From Desulfobulbus sp. (lineage in GTDB: Bacteria; Desulfobacterota; Desulfobulbia; Desulfobulbales; Desulfobulbaceae): a stretch of 5,468 bases of DNA. Below, piece after piece: positions 1-5,324 of this stretch. The notes beneath the pieces are model-generated. The model was not told where the DNA came from. It saw only the letters and a list, made by a program, of their open reading frames with translations, and did not search any database. Within the stretch, counting starts at the first letter, position 1. Each line of letters begins with the position of its first letter. A program made the position numbers and the translations under genes. Location of the stretch: positions 1 through 5,468 of the forward strand of contig JAGODN010000192.1 of NCBI GenBank assembly GCA_017998195.1, written 5' to 3'.

Positions 1-85
1 GCCCCGGGCCTGTGCACCGACCGTGCCGGTCGGCTCGGGTTCCCTCCGCGCCGGTGCTCACGCTCCCGATTCCCGCCGGCCGCTC

Positions 86-364
86 ATGAACAGCCGCATG
101 GACGACCCCAAGGCCCGCCGGGCCGCCCTCCCGGTCCGCATCTACCGGTTCTACCGGGACGGCTTCCGTCAGATGACGGTGGGCCGCACCCTCTGGAAAA
201 TCATCTTTATCAAGCTGTTTGTCCTGTTTGCTGTCTTGAAATTTTTCTTCTTTCCTGATTTTCTGGCAACCGAGTTCACCGACGACCGGCAGCGGGCCGA
301 CTACGTGCTCGAACAGCTGACTCCGTCCACCCAGGGTTCCCGCAACCTCGCACAAGGAGAATGA
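86..364 (+). CDS. DUF4492 family small membrane protein upstream of cydA
   Basis: Small inner-membrane protein of unknown function, recognised as DUF4492 by its core around residues 19-60: the RFYRDGF and MTVGRTLW segments, then a hydrophobic aromatic-rich span (about residues 38-56) ending in FFFFPDFL. The family is known in front of cydA in Bacteroidota, Campylobacterota and some Desulfobacterota. With a basic N-terminus, one membrane span and an acidic C-terminal stretch, it looks like a structural or assembly partner of the bd oxidase, but that role is inferred. The TGA stop (362-364) overlaps the ATG at 361 and lies inside the spacer of the cydA start, so translation is probably coupled. 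The start is uncertain: ATG 86 (92 aa) and ATG 98 (88 aa) both lack a clear Shine-Dalgarno, and the frame stays open to the left edge with a GTG at 23. Family assignment is firm; the start is weak. The membrane-span codons (about 196-270) are distinctly AT-rich compared with neighbouring genes. Confidence 0.85.
   Translation: MNSRMDDPKARRAALPVRIYRFYRDGFRQMTVGRTLWKIIFIKLFVLFAVLKFFFFPDFLATEFTDDRQRADYVLEQLTPSTQGSRNLAQGE
354..359 (+). promoter_or_regulatory. Ribosome binding site that decides the cydA start
   Basis: AAGGAG sits inside the last codons of the DUF4492 gene. It is 1 base from the ATG at 361 and 7 bases from the ATG at 367. Only the second spacing is efficient, so the 367 start is preferred over the longer frame. 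Confidence 0.75.
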
Positions 365-366
365 TT

Positions 367-1905
367 ATGATCGAAAACTTGGACCTCGGCATGGTCAACT
401 GGGCCAGGGGCCAGTTCGCCCTGACCGCCATGTACCACTGGATTTTCGTGCCCCTGACCCTGGGGCTCTCCTGGATCCTCGCCTTCTACCACACCATCTA
501 CGTGCGCACCGGCAACGAGGAGTGGAAGCGGCTGACCAAGTTCTGGATGAAGCTGTTCGGCATCAACTTCGCCATCGGTGTGGCCACCGGCCTGATCATG
601 GAGTTCGAGTTCGGCACCAACTGGGCCAACTACTCGTGGATGGTCGGCGACATCTTCGGCGCGCCGCTGGCCATCGAGGGCATCTTTGCCTTCTTCCTCG
701 AGGCCACCTTCTTCGCGGTCATGTTCTTCGGCTGGAACCGGGTCTCCAAGGGGTTCCACCTGTTCGCCACCTGGATGGTGGCGGTGGGCTCCAACCTGTC
801 GGCGGTGTGGATCCTGGTGGCCAACGCCTGGATGCAGTACCCGGTCGGCCAGGCCTTCAATCCCGAGACCGCCCGCTTCGAGATGCAGAATTTCCTCGAG
901 GTGGCCTTCTCGCCGTATGCGGTCAACAAGTTCACCCACGCCACCAGTTCCTCCATGCTGCTGGGCGCCCTGTTCGTCATCTCCATCTCCAGCTGGTACC
1001 TGCTGCGCGGCCGGCACGTGCTCCTGGCCAAGCGGTCCATCGTGGTGGCCGCCACGCTGGGCATCTTCGCCTCGGTGTTCACCGTGTTCAACGGCGACGA
1101 GTCGGCCTACGAGATCGCCCAGGTGCAGCCGATGAAGCTGGCCGCCTTCGAGGGGTTGTGGGAGGGCGAGCGGAACGCCGGCCTGGTCGCCTTCGGCATC
1201 GTCAACCCGGAGAAGAAGGTCTACGACACCCGCGAGCCCTTTCTCGGCTTCAACCTGCACTTCCCCTACCTGCTCGGGTTGATGGCCAACCGCTCCCTTG
1301 ATTCCTTTGTCCCGGGCATGAAGGACCTGGTCTACGGCAACCCGGAGCAGAACCTGCTCGGCGCGGTGCAGAAGATGGACCGCGGCAAAAAAGCGGTGGC
1401 CAGCCTGGAGGCCTACAAGGAGGCTCGGAAGGCGGGCGACCAGGTGGCGGCCGACACCCACCTGGCCAGCTTCAACCAGTACAAGGAGTTCCTCGGCTAC
1501 GGCTACCTGCAGCGGCCCGAGGACGCCGTACCGCCGGTGGCCCTGTCGTTCTACGCCTTCCACATCATGGTCGGCCTGGGCACGCTGTTCCCGCTGGTCT
1601 TCCTGGCCTATCTCCACTTCGCCAACAAAGGCACCCTGGCGGACAAGAAATGGCTGCTCGGCTTCGGTGTGATCTCCTACCTGCTCGGCCTGGTCGCCTC
1701 CCAGGCGGGCTGGGTGGTGGCCGAGGTGGGGCGGCAGCCCTGGGCCATCCAGGGGCTTTTGCCGGTGACCATCGCCCGCACCAACCTGACCACGGGCACC
1801 GTGCAGACCACCTTCTACATGTTTCTCGCCCTTTTCACCCTGCTGCTCATCGCCGAGATCAGCATCATGGTGAAGCAGATCAGCATCGGACCGGAGGAAA
1901 ACTGA
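367..1905 (+). CDS. cydA: Cytochrome bd ubiquinol oxidase subunit I (CydA)
   Basis: Haem-bearing subunit of the cytochrome bd quinol:O2 oxidoreductase in the inner membrane. It oxidises quinol and reduces O2 to water. Length is 512 aa (E. coli 522). By alignment from memory with E. coli CydA, the haem ligands are present: H24 (b595; FALTAMYH), H191 and M401 (b558), and E104 and E112 in GDIFGAPLAIEG...FFLE near the b595/d site. The quinol-loop residues K257 and E262 (MKLAAFE) are present, as is the GRQPW signature at 455-459 before LLPVTIA. The stretch from the Q-loop Glu to the b558 Met is about as long as in E. coli, so this looks like a long-Q-loop form. The Arg just before that Met in E. 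coli (FRIM) is His here (FHIM, H399). The start at 367 is chosen from the Shine-Dalgarno at 354-359; an ATG at 361 would add two residues. It is coupled to DUF4492 upstream and lies one base from cydB. Confidence 0.98.
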   Translation: MIENLDLGMVNWARGQFALTAMYHWIFVPLTLGLSWILAFYHTIYVRTGNEEWKRLTKFWMKLFGINFAIGVATGLIMEFEFGTNWANYSWMVGDIFGAPLAIEGIFAFFLEATFFAVMFFGWNRVSKGFHLFATWMVAVGSNLSAVWILVANAWMQYPVGQAFNPETARFEMQNFLEVAFSPYAVNKFTHATSSSMLLGALFVISISSWYLLRGRHVLLAKRSIVVAATLGIFASVFTVFNGDESAYEIAQVQPMKLAAFEGLWEGERNAGLVAFGIVNPEKKVYDTREPFLGFNLHFPYLLGLMANRSLDSFVPGMKDLVYGNPEQNLLGAVQKMDRGKKAVASLEAYKEARKAGDQVAADTHLASFNQYKEFLGYGYLQRPEDAVPPVALSFYAFHIMVGLGTLFPLVFLAYLHFANKGTLADKKWLLGFGVISYLLGLVASQAGWVVAEVGRQPWAIQGLLPVTIARTNLTTGTVQTTFYMFLALFTLLLIAEISIMVKQISIGPEEN

Positions 1906-1906
1906 C

Positions 1907-3058
1907 ATGATAGAGAACCTCGATTACGCCACCCTGCAGCATCTCTGGTGGCTGCTCTGCTCCGTGGTCGGCGCCCTGTTCCTGTTCCTCACCTTTGTCC
2001 AGGGCGGCCAGAGCCTGCTCTGGCAGGTGGCCAAAACGCAGACGGAAAAGGACCTGGTGATCAACGCCCTGGGCCGCAAGTGGGAGCTGACCTTCACCAC
2101 CCTGGTGCTGTTCGGCGGCGCCCTGTTCGCCTCCTTTCCCAAGTTCTACTCGACCTCGTTCGGCGGCGCCTACTGGGTGTGGATCCTCATCCTGTTCACC
2201 TTCATCGTCCAGGCGGTGAGCTACGAGTACCGCCGCAAACCCTGGAACGTGCTCGGCAGCCTGGTCTACGAGGGGTTCCTGCTCATCAACGGCACGGTCG
2301 GCATCCTGCTCATCGGCGCGGCCGTGGGCACCTTCTACACCGGCGCCAACTTCCAACTCGACGGCAACAACTTCGTCACCTGGACCCACCCCTACCGCGG
2401 CCTGGAAGCGGCGCTCAGCCCGTCGGTGTCGAGCATCTTCAACATCGTCCTGGGCCTGTTCCTGGTGTTCAACGCGCGTACGCTCGGCGCCATGTTCCTG
2501 GTGAACAGCATCGACCTGAACGAGGCCGCGGACATGGGCACCCGGCTGCGTGCCGCCTGCTGGCAGAATTTCGTCATCTCCCTGCCGTTTCTGCTCCTCA
2601 TCCTCGGTTCGCTCCTGTTCATGCGGGGCTACGGTATCGTCGATGACGCGGGCACCATCGACATCGTCAGCTTCAAGTTCCTGCGCAACCTGGTGGCCAA
2701 CCCCTGGCTGATCCTGCTGCTCGTCGGCGGCCTGGCCCTAGTCGTCGCCGGGGTGTGGAAAACCGCCCGCACCAGCGAGACCGGCGGCATCTGGTACGGC
2801 GGCCTGGGCACGGTGCTGGTCGGCCTGACCGTGCTGCTCCTGCCGGCCTACAACCTGACCGCCTTCTACCCCTCCAAGGCGGACCCGCAGTCCAGCCTGA
2901 CCATCTACAACGCCTCGTCGAGCCCGTACACGCTCAAGGTCATGACCTACGTGGCCCTGGGCATTCCCTTCGTGCTCGCCTACGTCGCCTATGTATGGTG
3001 GGCCATGGGCAGAAGCAAGATCACGATCGAAGACACCGGCGACCGGACGGCCTACTGA
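1907..3058 (+). CDS. cydB: Cytochrome bd ubiquinol oxidase subunit II (CydB)
   Basis: Second membrane subunit of cytochrome bd oxidase, packing against CydA and completing the complex. It is 383 aa (E. coli 379), highly hydrophobic with about eight or nine spans. It carries the family segments WWLL (14-17), GGALFASFPKFYSTSF (from about residue 70) and, near the end, SLTIYNASSSPYTLKVMTY. The N-terminal span reads FVQGGQSLL (30-38), where E. coli has the acidic DGFDMG. E60 in RKWEL sits where E. coli has the Asp of HWDGNQVW. These features match the Bacteroides/epsilon-type CydB rather than the enterobacterial type, an assignment from memory of the families. A GGAGG at 1893-1897, 9 bases before the ATG, supports the start. 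The stop is TGA, and the next frame-matched ATG (3125) opens the small membrane ORF. Confidence 0.97.
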   Translation: MIENLDYATLQHLWWLLCSVVGALFLFLTFVQGGQSLLWQVAKTQTEKDLVINALGRKWELTFTTLVLFGGALFASFPKFYSTSFGGAYWVWILILFTFIVQAVSYEYRRKPWNVLGSLVYEGFLLINGTVGILLIGAAVGTFYTGANFQLDGNNFVTWTHPYRGLEAALSPSVSSIFNIVLGLFLVFNARTLGAMFLVNSIDLNEAADMGTRLRAACWQNFVISLPFLLLILGSLLFMRGYGIVDDAGTIDIVSFKFLRNLVANPWLILLLVGGLALVVAGVWKTARTSETGGIWYGGLGTVLVGLTVLLLPAYNLTAFYPSKADPQSSLTIYNASSSPYTLKVMTYVALGIPFVLAYVAYVWWAMGRSKITIEDTGDRTAY

Positions 3059-3062
3059 GGCG

Positions 3063-3083
3063 GCCGGTCGGAACCTGACCGGC
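3063..3083 (+). repeat. Hairpin just after the cydB stop codon
   Basis: A perfect 7-bp inverted repeat, GCCGGTC (3063-3069) and GACCGGC (3077-3083), with a 7-base loop GGAACCT. It begins four bases after the cydB TGA. It has no T-tract, so it is not a terminator. It could stabilise the cydAB message, modulate translation of the next ORF, or affect the stop codon; no role is shown. Confidence 0.5.
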
Positions 3084-3124
3084 GCACAACCATTGCTCCC
3101 GGCGCGGCCGGAAGAGAGGACCAC

Positions 3125-3220
3125 ATGATGAGCATCATTCTCCTTGCAACCTGGGTCGGCCTGCTGGCGGTTTCCCTGCTGGTGGGTGTCAGGCTGCTGA
3201 AAAAATTCGACCTGTACTGA
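3125..3220 (+). CDS. Small single-span membrane protein, candidate CydX-like accessory subunit
   Basis: A 31-aa ORF whose peptide is almost wholly one transmembrane helix. It starts MMSIILLATW, continues with a Leu/Val-rich core, and ends in a basic-aromatic tail, RLLKKFDLY. A GAGAGGA ribosome site (3114-3120) precedes two tandem ATGs at 3125 and 3128; the second gives 30 aa and has the roomier spacing. It lies 66 bases after cydB and before the operon terminator, so it should be co-transcribed with cydAB. That place, size and topology are those of CydX/CbdX or CydS, the 30-40 aa subunits of other bd oxidases. I see no clear sequence match to E. coli CydX, so the function is inferred from context. 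Being so short, it would easily be missed by gene callers. It is in the same reading frame as cydB with no stop between except the cydB TGA. Confidence 0.7.
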   Translation: MMSIILLATWVGLLAVSLLVGVRLLKKFDLY

Positions 3221-3235
3221 GCATCGGCGTACAGG

Positions 3236-3259
3236 GGAGGGCGCGTCCGCGCGCCCTCC
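3236..3259 (+). repeat. GC-rich hairpin between the small ORF and the terminator
   Basis: A perfect 10-bp inverted repeat, GGAGGGCGCG (3236-3245) and CGCGCCCTCC (3250-3259), closed by the 4-base loop TCCG. It starts 15 bases after the small ORF stop. It lacks a following T-tract and lies about 30 bases before the real terminator. It may protect the 3' end of the cyd message from exonucleases. Confidence 0.5.
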
Positions 3260-3287
3260 ACGACTGGCGGTGCAGATGCTGCGAAGA

Positions 3288-3318
3288 GGACCGGGCCTTG
3301 TTGCCCGGTCCTTTTTTT
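3288..3318 (+). terminator. Rho-independent terminator of the cyd operon
   Basis: A perfect 9-bp stem, GGACCGGGC (3288-3296) and GCCCGGTCC (3303-3311), with a 6-base loop CTTGTT, is followed directly by seven T (3312-3318). This is a textbook intrinsic terminator for the + strand and sets the 3' end of the DUF4492-cydA-cydB-small ORF transcript. Confidence 0.93.
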
Positions 3319-3350
3319 GGGGGAGAGAAACGGCGCTGGAGCAGAAACAG

Positions 3351-3385
3351 CAACGGCCGGTCCGTGGGGCACGGGCCGGCCGTTG
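3351..3385 (-). terminator. Strong hairpin, probable terminator of the convergent minus-strand gene
   Basis: A 15-bp stem with one G-T pair: CAACGGCCGG (3351-3360) pairs with CCGGCCGTTG (3376-3385), and the inner arms TCCGT/ACGGG also pair around the loop GGGGC. It lies 43 bases past the stop of the minus-strand gene at 3429. Read on the minus strand, the stem is followed by CTGTTTCTG, a broken T-tract, so termination is likely but not ideal. On the + strand no T run follows. Confidence 0.6.
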
Positions 3386-3428
3386 ACAGGGCAGGGGATT
3401 TTCGCGCGCTCGATCGCGGGCGGAGGCG

Positions 3429-3779
3429 TCAGATGATGTCGTCGTCGTCCAGATCGTCCTCCTCTTCCTCGTCCAGGGCGTCCTCGTCGCTGTCGTCGGC
3501 GAACTCGTCCTCTTCCTCGAACTCCTCCTCGTCGTCCGGGGAGATCTCGGGGGTGAAGCTGTCCTCGGGTGAACGGATCGCCTTGGGGACCTTGGACTCG
3601 GGGAGGACGTACTCCCGGATTTTTTCGATCTCTTCGGGCAGGATCAGGTCGTTTTTGCAGATCGGGCAGGTCTTGACGTGCTGATCGACGAACTGCATCA
3701 TGCGGGCCGGTGCCATGGTCTCCTGCTTGACACGGAGGTACCAGTCCTTGATGAGTCGTATGAGCTGTTGGCAATCCAT
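3429..3779 (-). CDS. Hypothetical protein: zf-HC2/ZAS-like zinc-finger head with a hyperacidic tail
   Basis: A 116-aa soluble protein of unknown function. Residues 1-45 follow the layout of the anti-sigma-type zinc finger (zf-HC2/ZAS): a Cys right after the start (C3, MDCQQLI), an amphipathic helix, then H34-x3-C38-x2-C41 (HVKTCPIC) and a short KNDL helix start. In ZAS proteins these residues bind zinc and hold a sigma factor; that match is by motif only. Residues 46-80 form a linker (ILPEEIEKIREYVLP..., then a Ser/Pro-rich part). Residues from about 82 to the end are almost all Asp and Glu, ending DDDDII. There is no membrane span or signal peptide, unlike classical anti-sigma factors, and no sigma gene is adjacent in the window. 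The ATG has no visible Shine-Dalgarno. The acidic tail gives a TCC/TCG-rich low-complexity DNA stretch (3433-3550), but the meaningful N-terminal motif argues for a real gene. Neighbours give no functional clue. Confidence 0.85.
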   Translation of the reverse strand: MDCQQLIRLIKDWYLRVKQETMAPARMMQFVDQHVKTCPICKNDLILPEEIEKIREYVLPESKVPKAIRSPEDSFTPEISPDDEEEFEEEDEFADDSDEDALDEEEEDDLDDDDII

Positions 3780-3843
3780 TGTTTTTTCAGGGGGTTGTCT
3801 TTATGGAAACGGCCGCCCCACGCGGTGGAGGCGGGTTTGCGGC

Positions 3844-3873
3844 ACTATATATTAAAGTTGTTTTTTGGGTCAA
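3844..3873 (-). promoter_or_regulatory. Promoter for the acidic zinc-finger-like gene
   Basis: On the minus strand, TTGACC (3868-3873) is followed after 16 bases by TATATA (3846-3851), or after 18 bases by TATAGT (3844-3849). This lies within an AT-rich island between 3840 and 3890 that stands out from the GC-rich surroundings. It gives a leader of about 60 bases to the ATG at 3779. On the + strand the same island contains TATATT (3848-3853) and TATTAG (3878-3883), either of which could be the -10 of selC. I find no good matching -35 for them. Confidence 0.6.
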
Positions 3874-3899
3874 TAACTATTAGAAAAGGTCACCTCTGC

Positions 3900-3997
3900 G
3901 GAAGTGGAAAGGGCACTGGTGGCTCTCCCGGACTTCAAATCCGGTGTGCCGGGTGAAGAGCCCGGCAGGTGGGTTCGATTCCCATGCACTTCCGCCA
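3900..3997 (+). tRNA. selC: Selenocysteine tRNA (tRNA-Sec, anticodon TCA)
   Basis: This 98-base tRNA carries selenocysteine to in-frame UGA codons, with SerRS, SelA and SelB acting on it. The acceptor GGAAGTG (3900-3906) pairs with CACTTCC (3987-3993), followed by discriminator G3994 and an encoded CCA (3995-3997). The D stem is AGGGC/GCTCT (3910-3914, 3922-3926). The anticodon stem CCGGA/TCCGG (3928-3932, 3940-3944) encloses the loop CTTCAAA with anticodon TCA at 3935-3937. The long variable arm GCCGGG/CCCGGC (3948-3953, 3961-3966) is typical of tRNA-Sec. The T stem has five pairs, GTGGG/CCCAT, around TTCGATT (3974-3980). The eighth acceptor position is G3907 opposite G3986, a mismatch in my fold where bacterial tRNA-Sec usually has an eighth pair. 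No selA, selB or selD gene is in the window. Confidence 0.96.
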
Positions 3998-4151
3998 CCT
4001 CTCCCCGTCCGTACCGCGCGAAAGCCGTCTGTCATTCCACACTCTCTCCCCCGCGTCAATCTTTTTCCGCCTGCCCCACCAATCCCTGCCCGACCATCGC
4101 CGTTCCCGCCCGCTGCCCCCTGTTTCTGTGTTCGTCCGGGTTGGCGGCGAC
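3998..4151. other. Non-coding spacer between selC and the glyQ terminator
   Basis: These 154 bases are C-rich on the + strand. I see no gene, no repeat and no clear terminator for selC. A TCTTTTTCC run near 4058-4066 has no hairpin in front of it. Open frames here lack ribosome sites and recognisable protein sequence. Confidence 0.5.
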
Positions 4152-4181
4152 AAAAAAGGCAGGGTCGCACCGACCCTGCCT
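4152..4181 (-). terminator. Rho-independent terminator of glyQ
   Basis: The stem GGCAGGGTCG (4158-4167) and CGACCCTGCC (4171-4180) has a 3-base loop, and A4157-T4181 can extend it. On the minus strand it is followed by six T (4152-4157 read in reverse). It lies about 45 bases after the glyQ stop, so glyQ is transcribed without glyS. Confidence 0.92.
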
Positions 4182-4225
4182 CGTTGTGCCGCTGAATGGG
4201 CACAGGGCGCGTTCTCCCGCGAATC

Positions 4226-5092
<867 letters not shown>

Positions 5093-5144
5093 GTGGATGG
5101 TTCCCGTCGGGTTAGTTGGTGGGGTAAGTCTGGCAAGCGTGGGC

Positions 5145-5173
5145 AATCTACCACAGCAGGGGGGCAGGGTAAA
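5145..5173 (-). promoter_or_regulatory. Promoter of glyQ
   Basis: On the minus strand, TTTACC (5168-5173) and TAGATT (5145-5150) are separated by exactly 17 bases, each with four of six sigma-70 consensus bases. The expected transcript has a leader of about 45 bases before the ATG at 5092, too short for a T-box riboswitch. The position also rules out the upstream TTG as a start. Confidence 0.55.
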
Positions 5174-5197
5174 CGAAATTGTCGGCAGAACCCTGCC
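5163..5197. repeat. Inverted repeat overlapping the glyQ -35 box
   Basis: GGCAGGGT (5163-5170) and ACCCTGCC (5190-5197) form a perfect 8-bp inverted repeat with 19 bases between. The left arm overlaps the predicted -35 of glyQ. A second pairing, CCTGCC (5192-5197) with GGCAGG (5210-5215), shares the right arm. It could be a protein-binding site; no regulator is identified. Confidence 0.4.
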
Positions 5198-5222
5198 GCC
5201 TCAACCCCTGGCAGGCGGCGCC

Positions 5223-5260
5223 CCGGTCCGGACAGCCGGTCCGTGACCCTTCCGGCCGGA
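5223..5260. promoter_or_regulatory. Repeat and palindrome cluster upstream of the nitroreductase promoter, possible operator
   Basis: CCGGTCCG occurs twice as a direct repeat (5223-5230 and 5236-5243, 13 bases apart). The first copy is part of the 8-bp palindrome GTCCGGAC (5226-5233). A perfect 10-bp palindrome TCCGGCCGGA (5251-5260) directly abuts the TTGACA at 5261. Such an arrangement fits an activator or repressor site, but GC-rich DNA produces short palindromes by chance. Confidence 0.35.
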
Positions 5261-5290
5261 TTGACAGGGCGGTGGGTGCTGCTCTACAGA
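5261..5290 (+). promoter_or_regulatory. Candidate promoter of the nitroreductase gene
   Basis: A perfect -35 TTGACA (5261-5266) is followed by a weak -10, either TCTACA (5283-5288, spacer 16) or TACAGA (5285-5290, spacer 18). The good -35 with a poor -10 would suit a regulated promoter. The leader to the ATG at 5325 would be about 30 bases. Confidence 0.45.
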
Positions 5291-5324
5291 GGGCCTGACC
5301 GACCAACCTGCACCCGGAGGACCC

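Noticed and set aside
17..33. Hairpin CCGACC/GGTCGG at the left edge as a terminator
   Set aside because: The stem is only six pairs, no T-tract follows, and the frame continues through it. It is too weak to call.
301..1908. Very long minus-strand open frame opposite cydA (535 codons)
   Set aside because: It mirrors the codon pattern of cydA in GC-rich DNA. Its protein is His/Gly/Glu-rich without any domain, and cydA on the other strand is certain.
3125..3220. Small ORF as CcoS (cbb3 oxidase assembly protein)
   Set aside because: Only the FD-L near the end is similar. CcoS is longer and belongs with cbb3 oxidase and CcoI genes, and none are here.
3433..3550. TCC/TCG-rich tract as a tandem repeat or satellite
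   Set aside because: The units are irregular and fully explained by the Asp/Glu codons of the acidic tail.
3298..3684. Plus-strand open frame with a poly-Ser stretch
   Set aside because: The Ser runs are the reverse reading of the Asp/Glu tail of the minus-strand gene, and the frame starts inside the cyd terminator.
4058..4066. T-run after selC as its terminator
   Set aside because: No inverted repeat of useful length precedes the T-run.
5093..5146. Longer glyQ start at TTG 5146
   Set aside because: The extra 18 residues do not resemble GlyQ, the TTG lies inside the predicted -10 box, and the ATG at 5092 begins with the family sequence.
5093..5160. T-box riboswitch in front of glyQ
   Set aside because: The predicted leader is only about 45 bases. 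I see no T-box sequence or specifier hairpin and no leader terminator.
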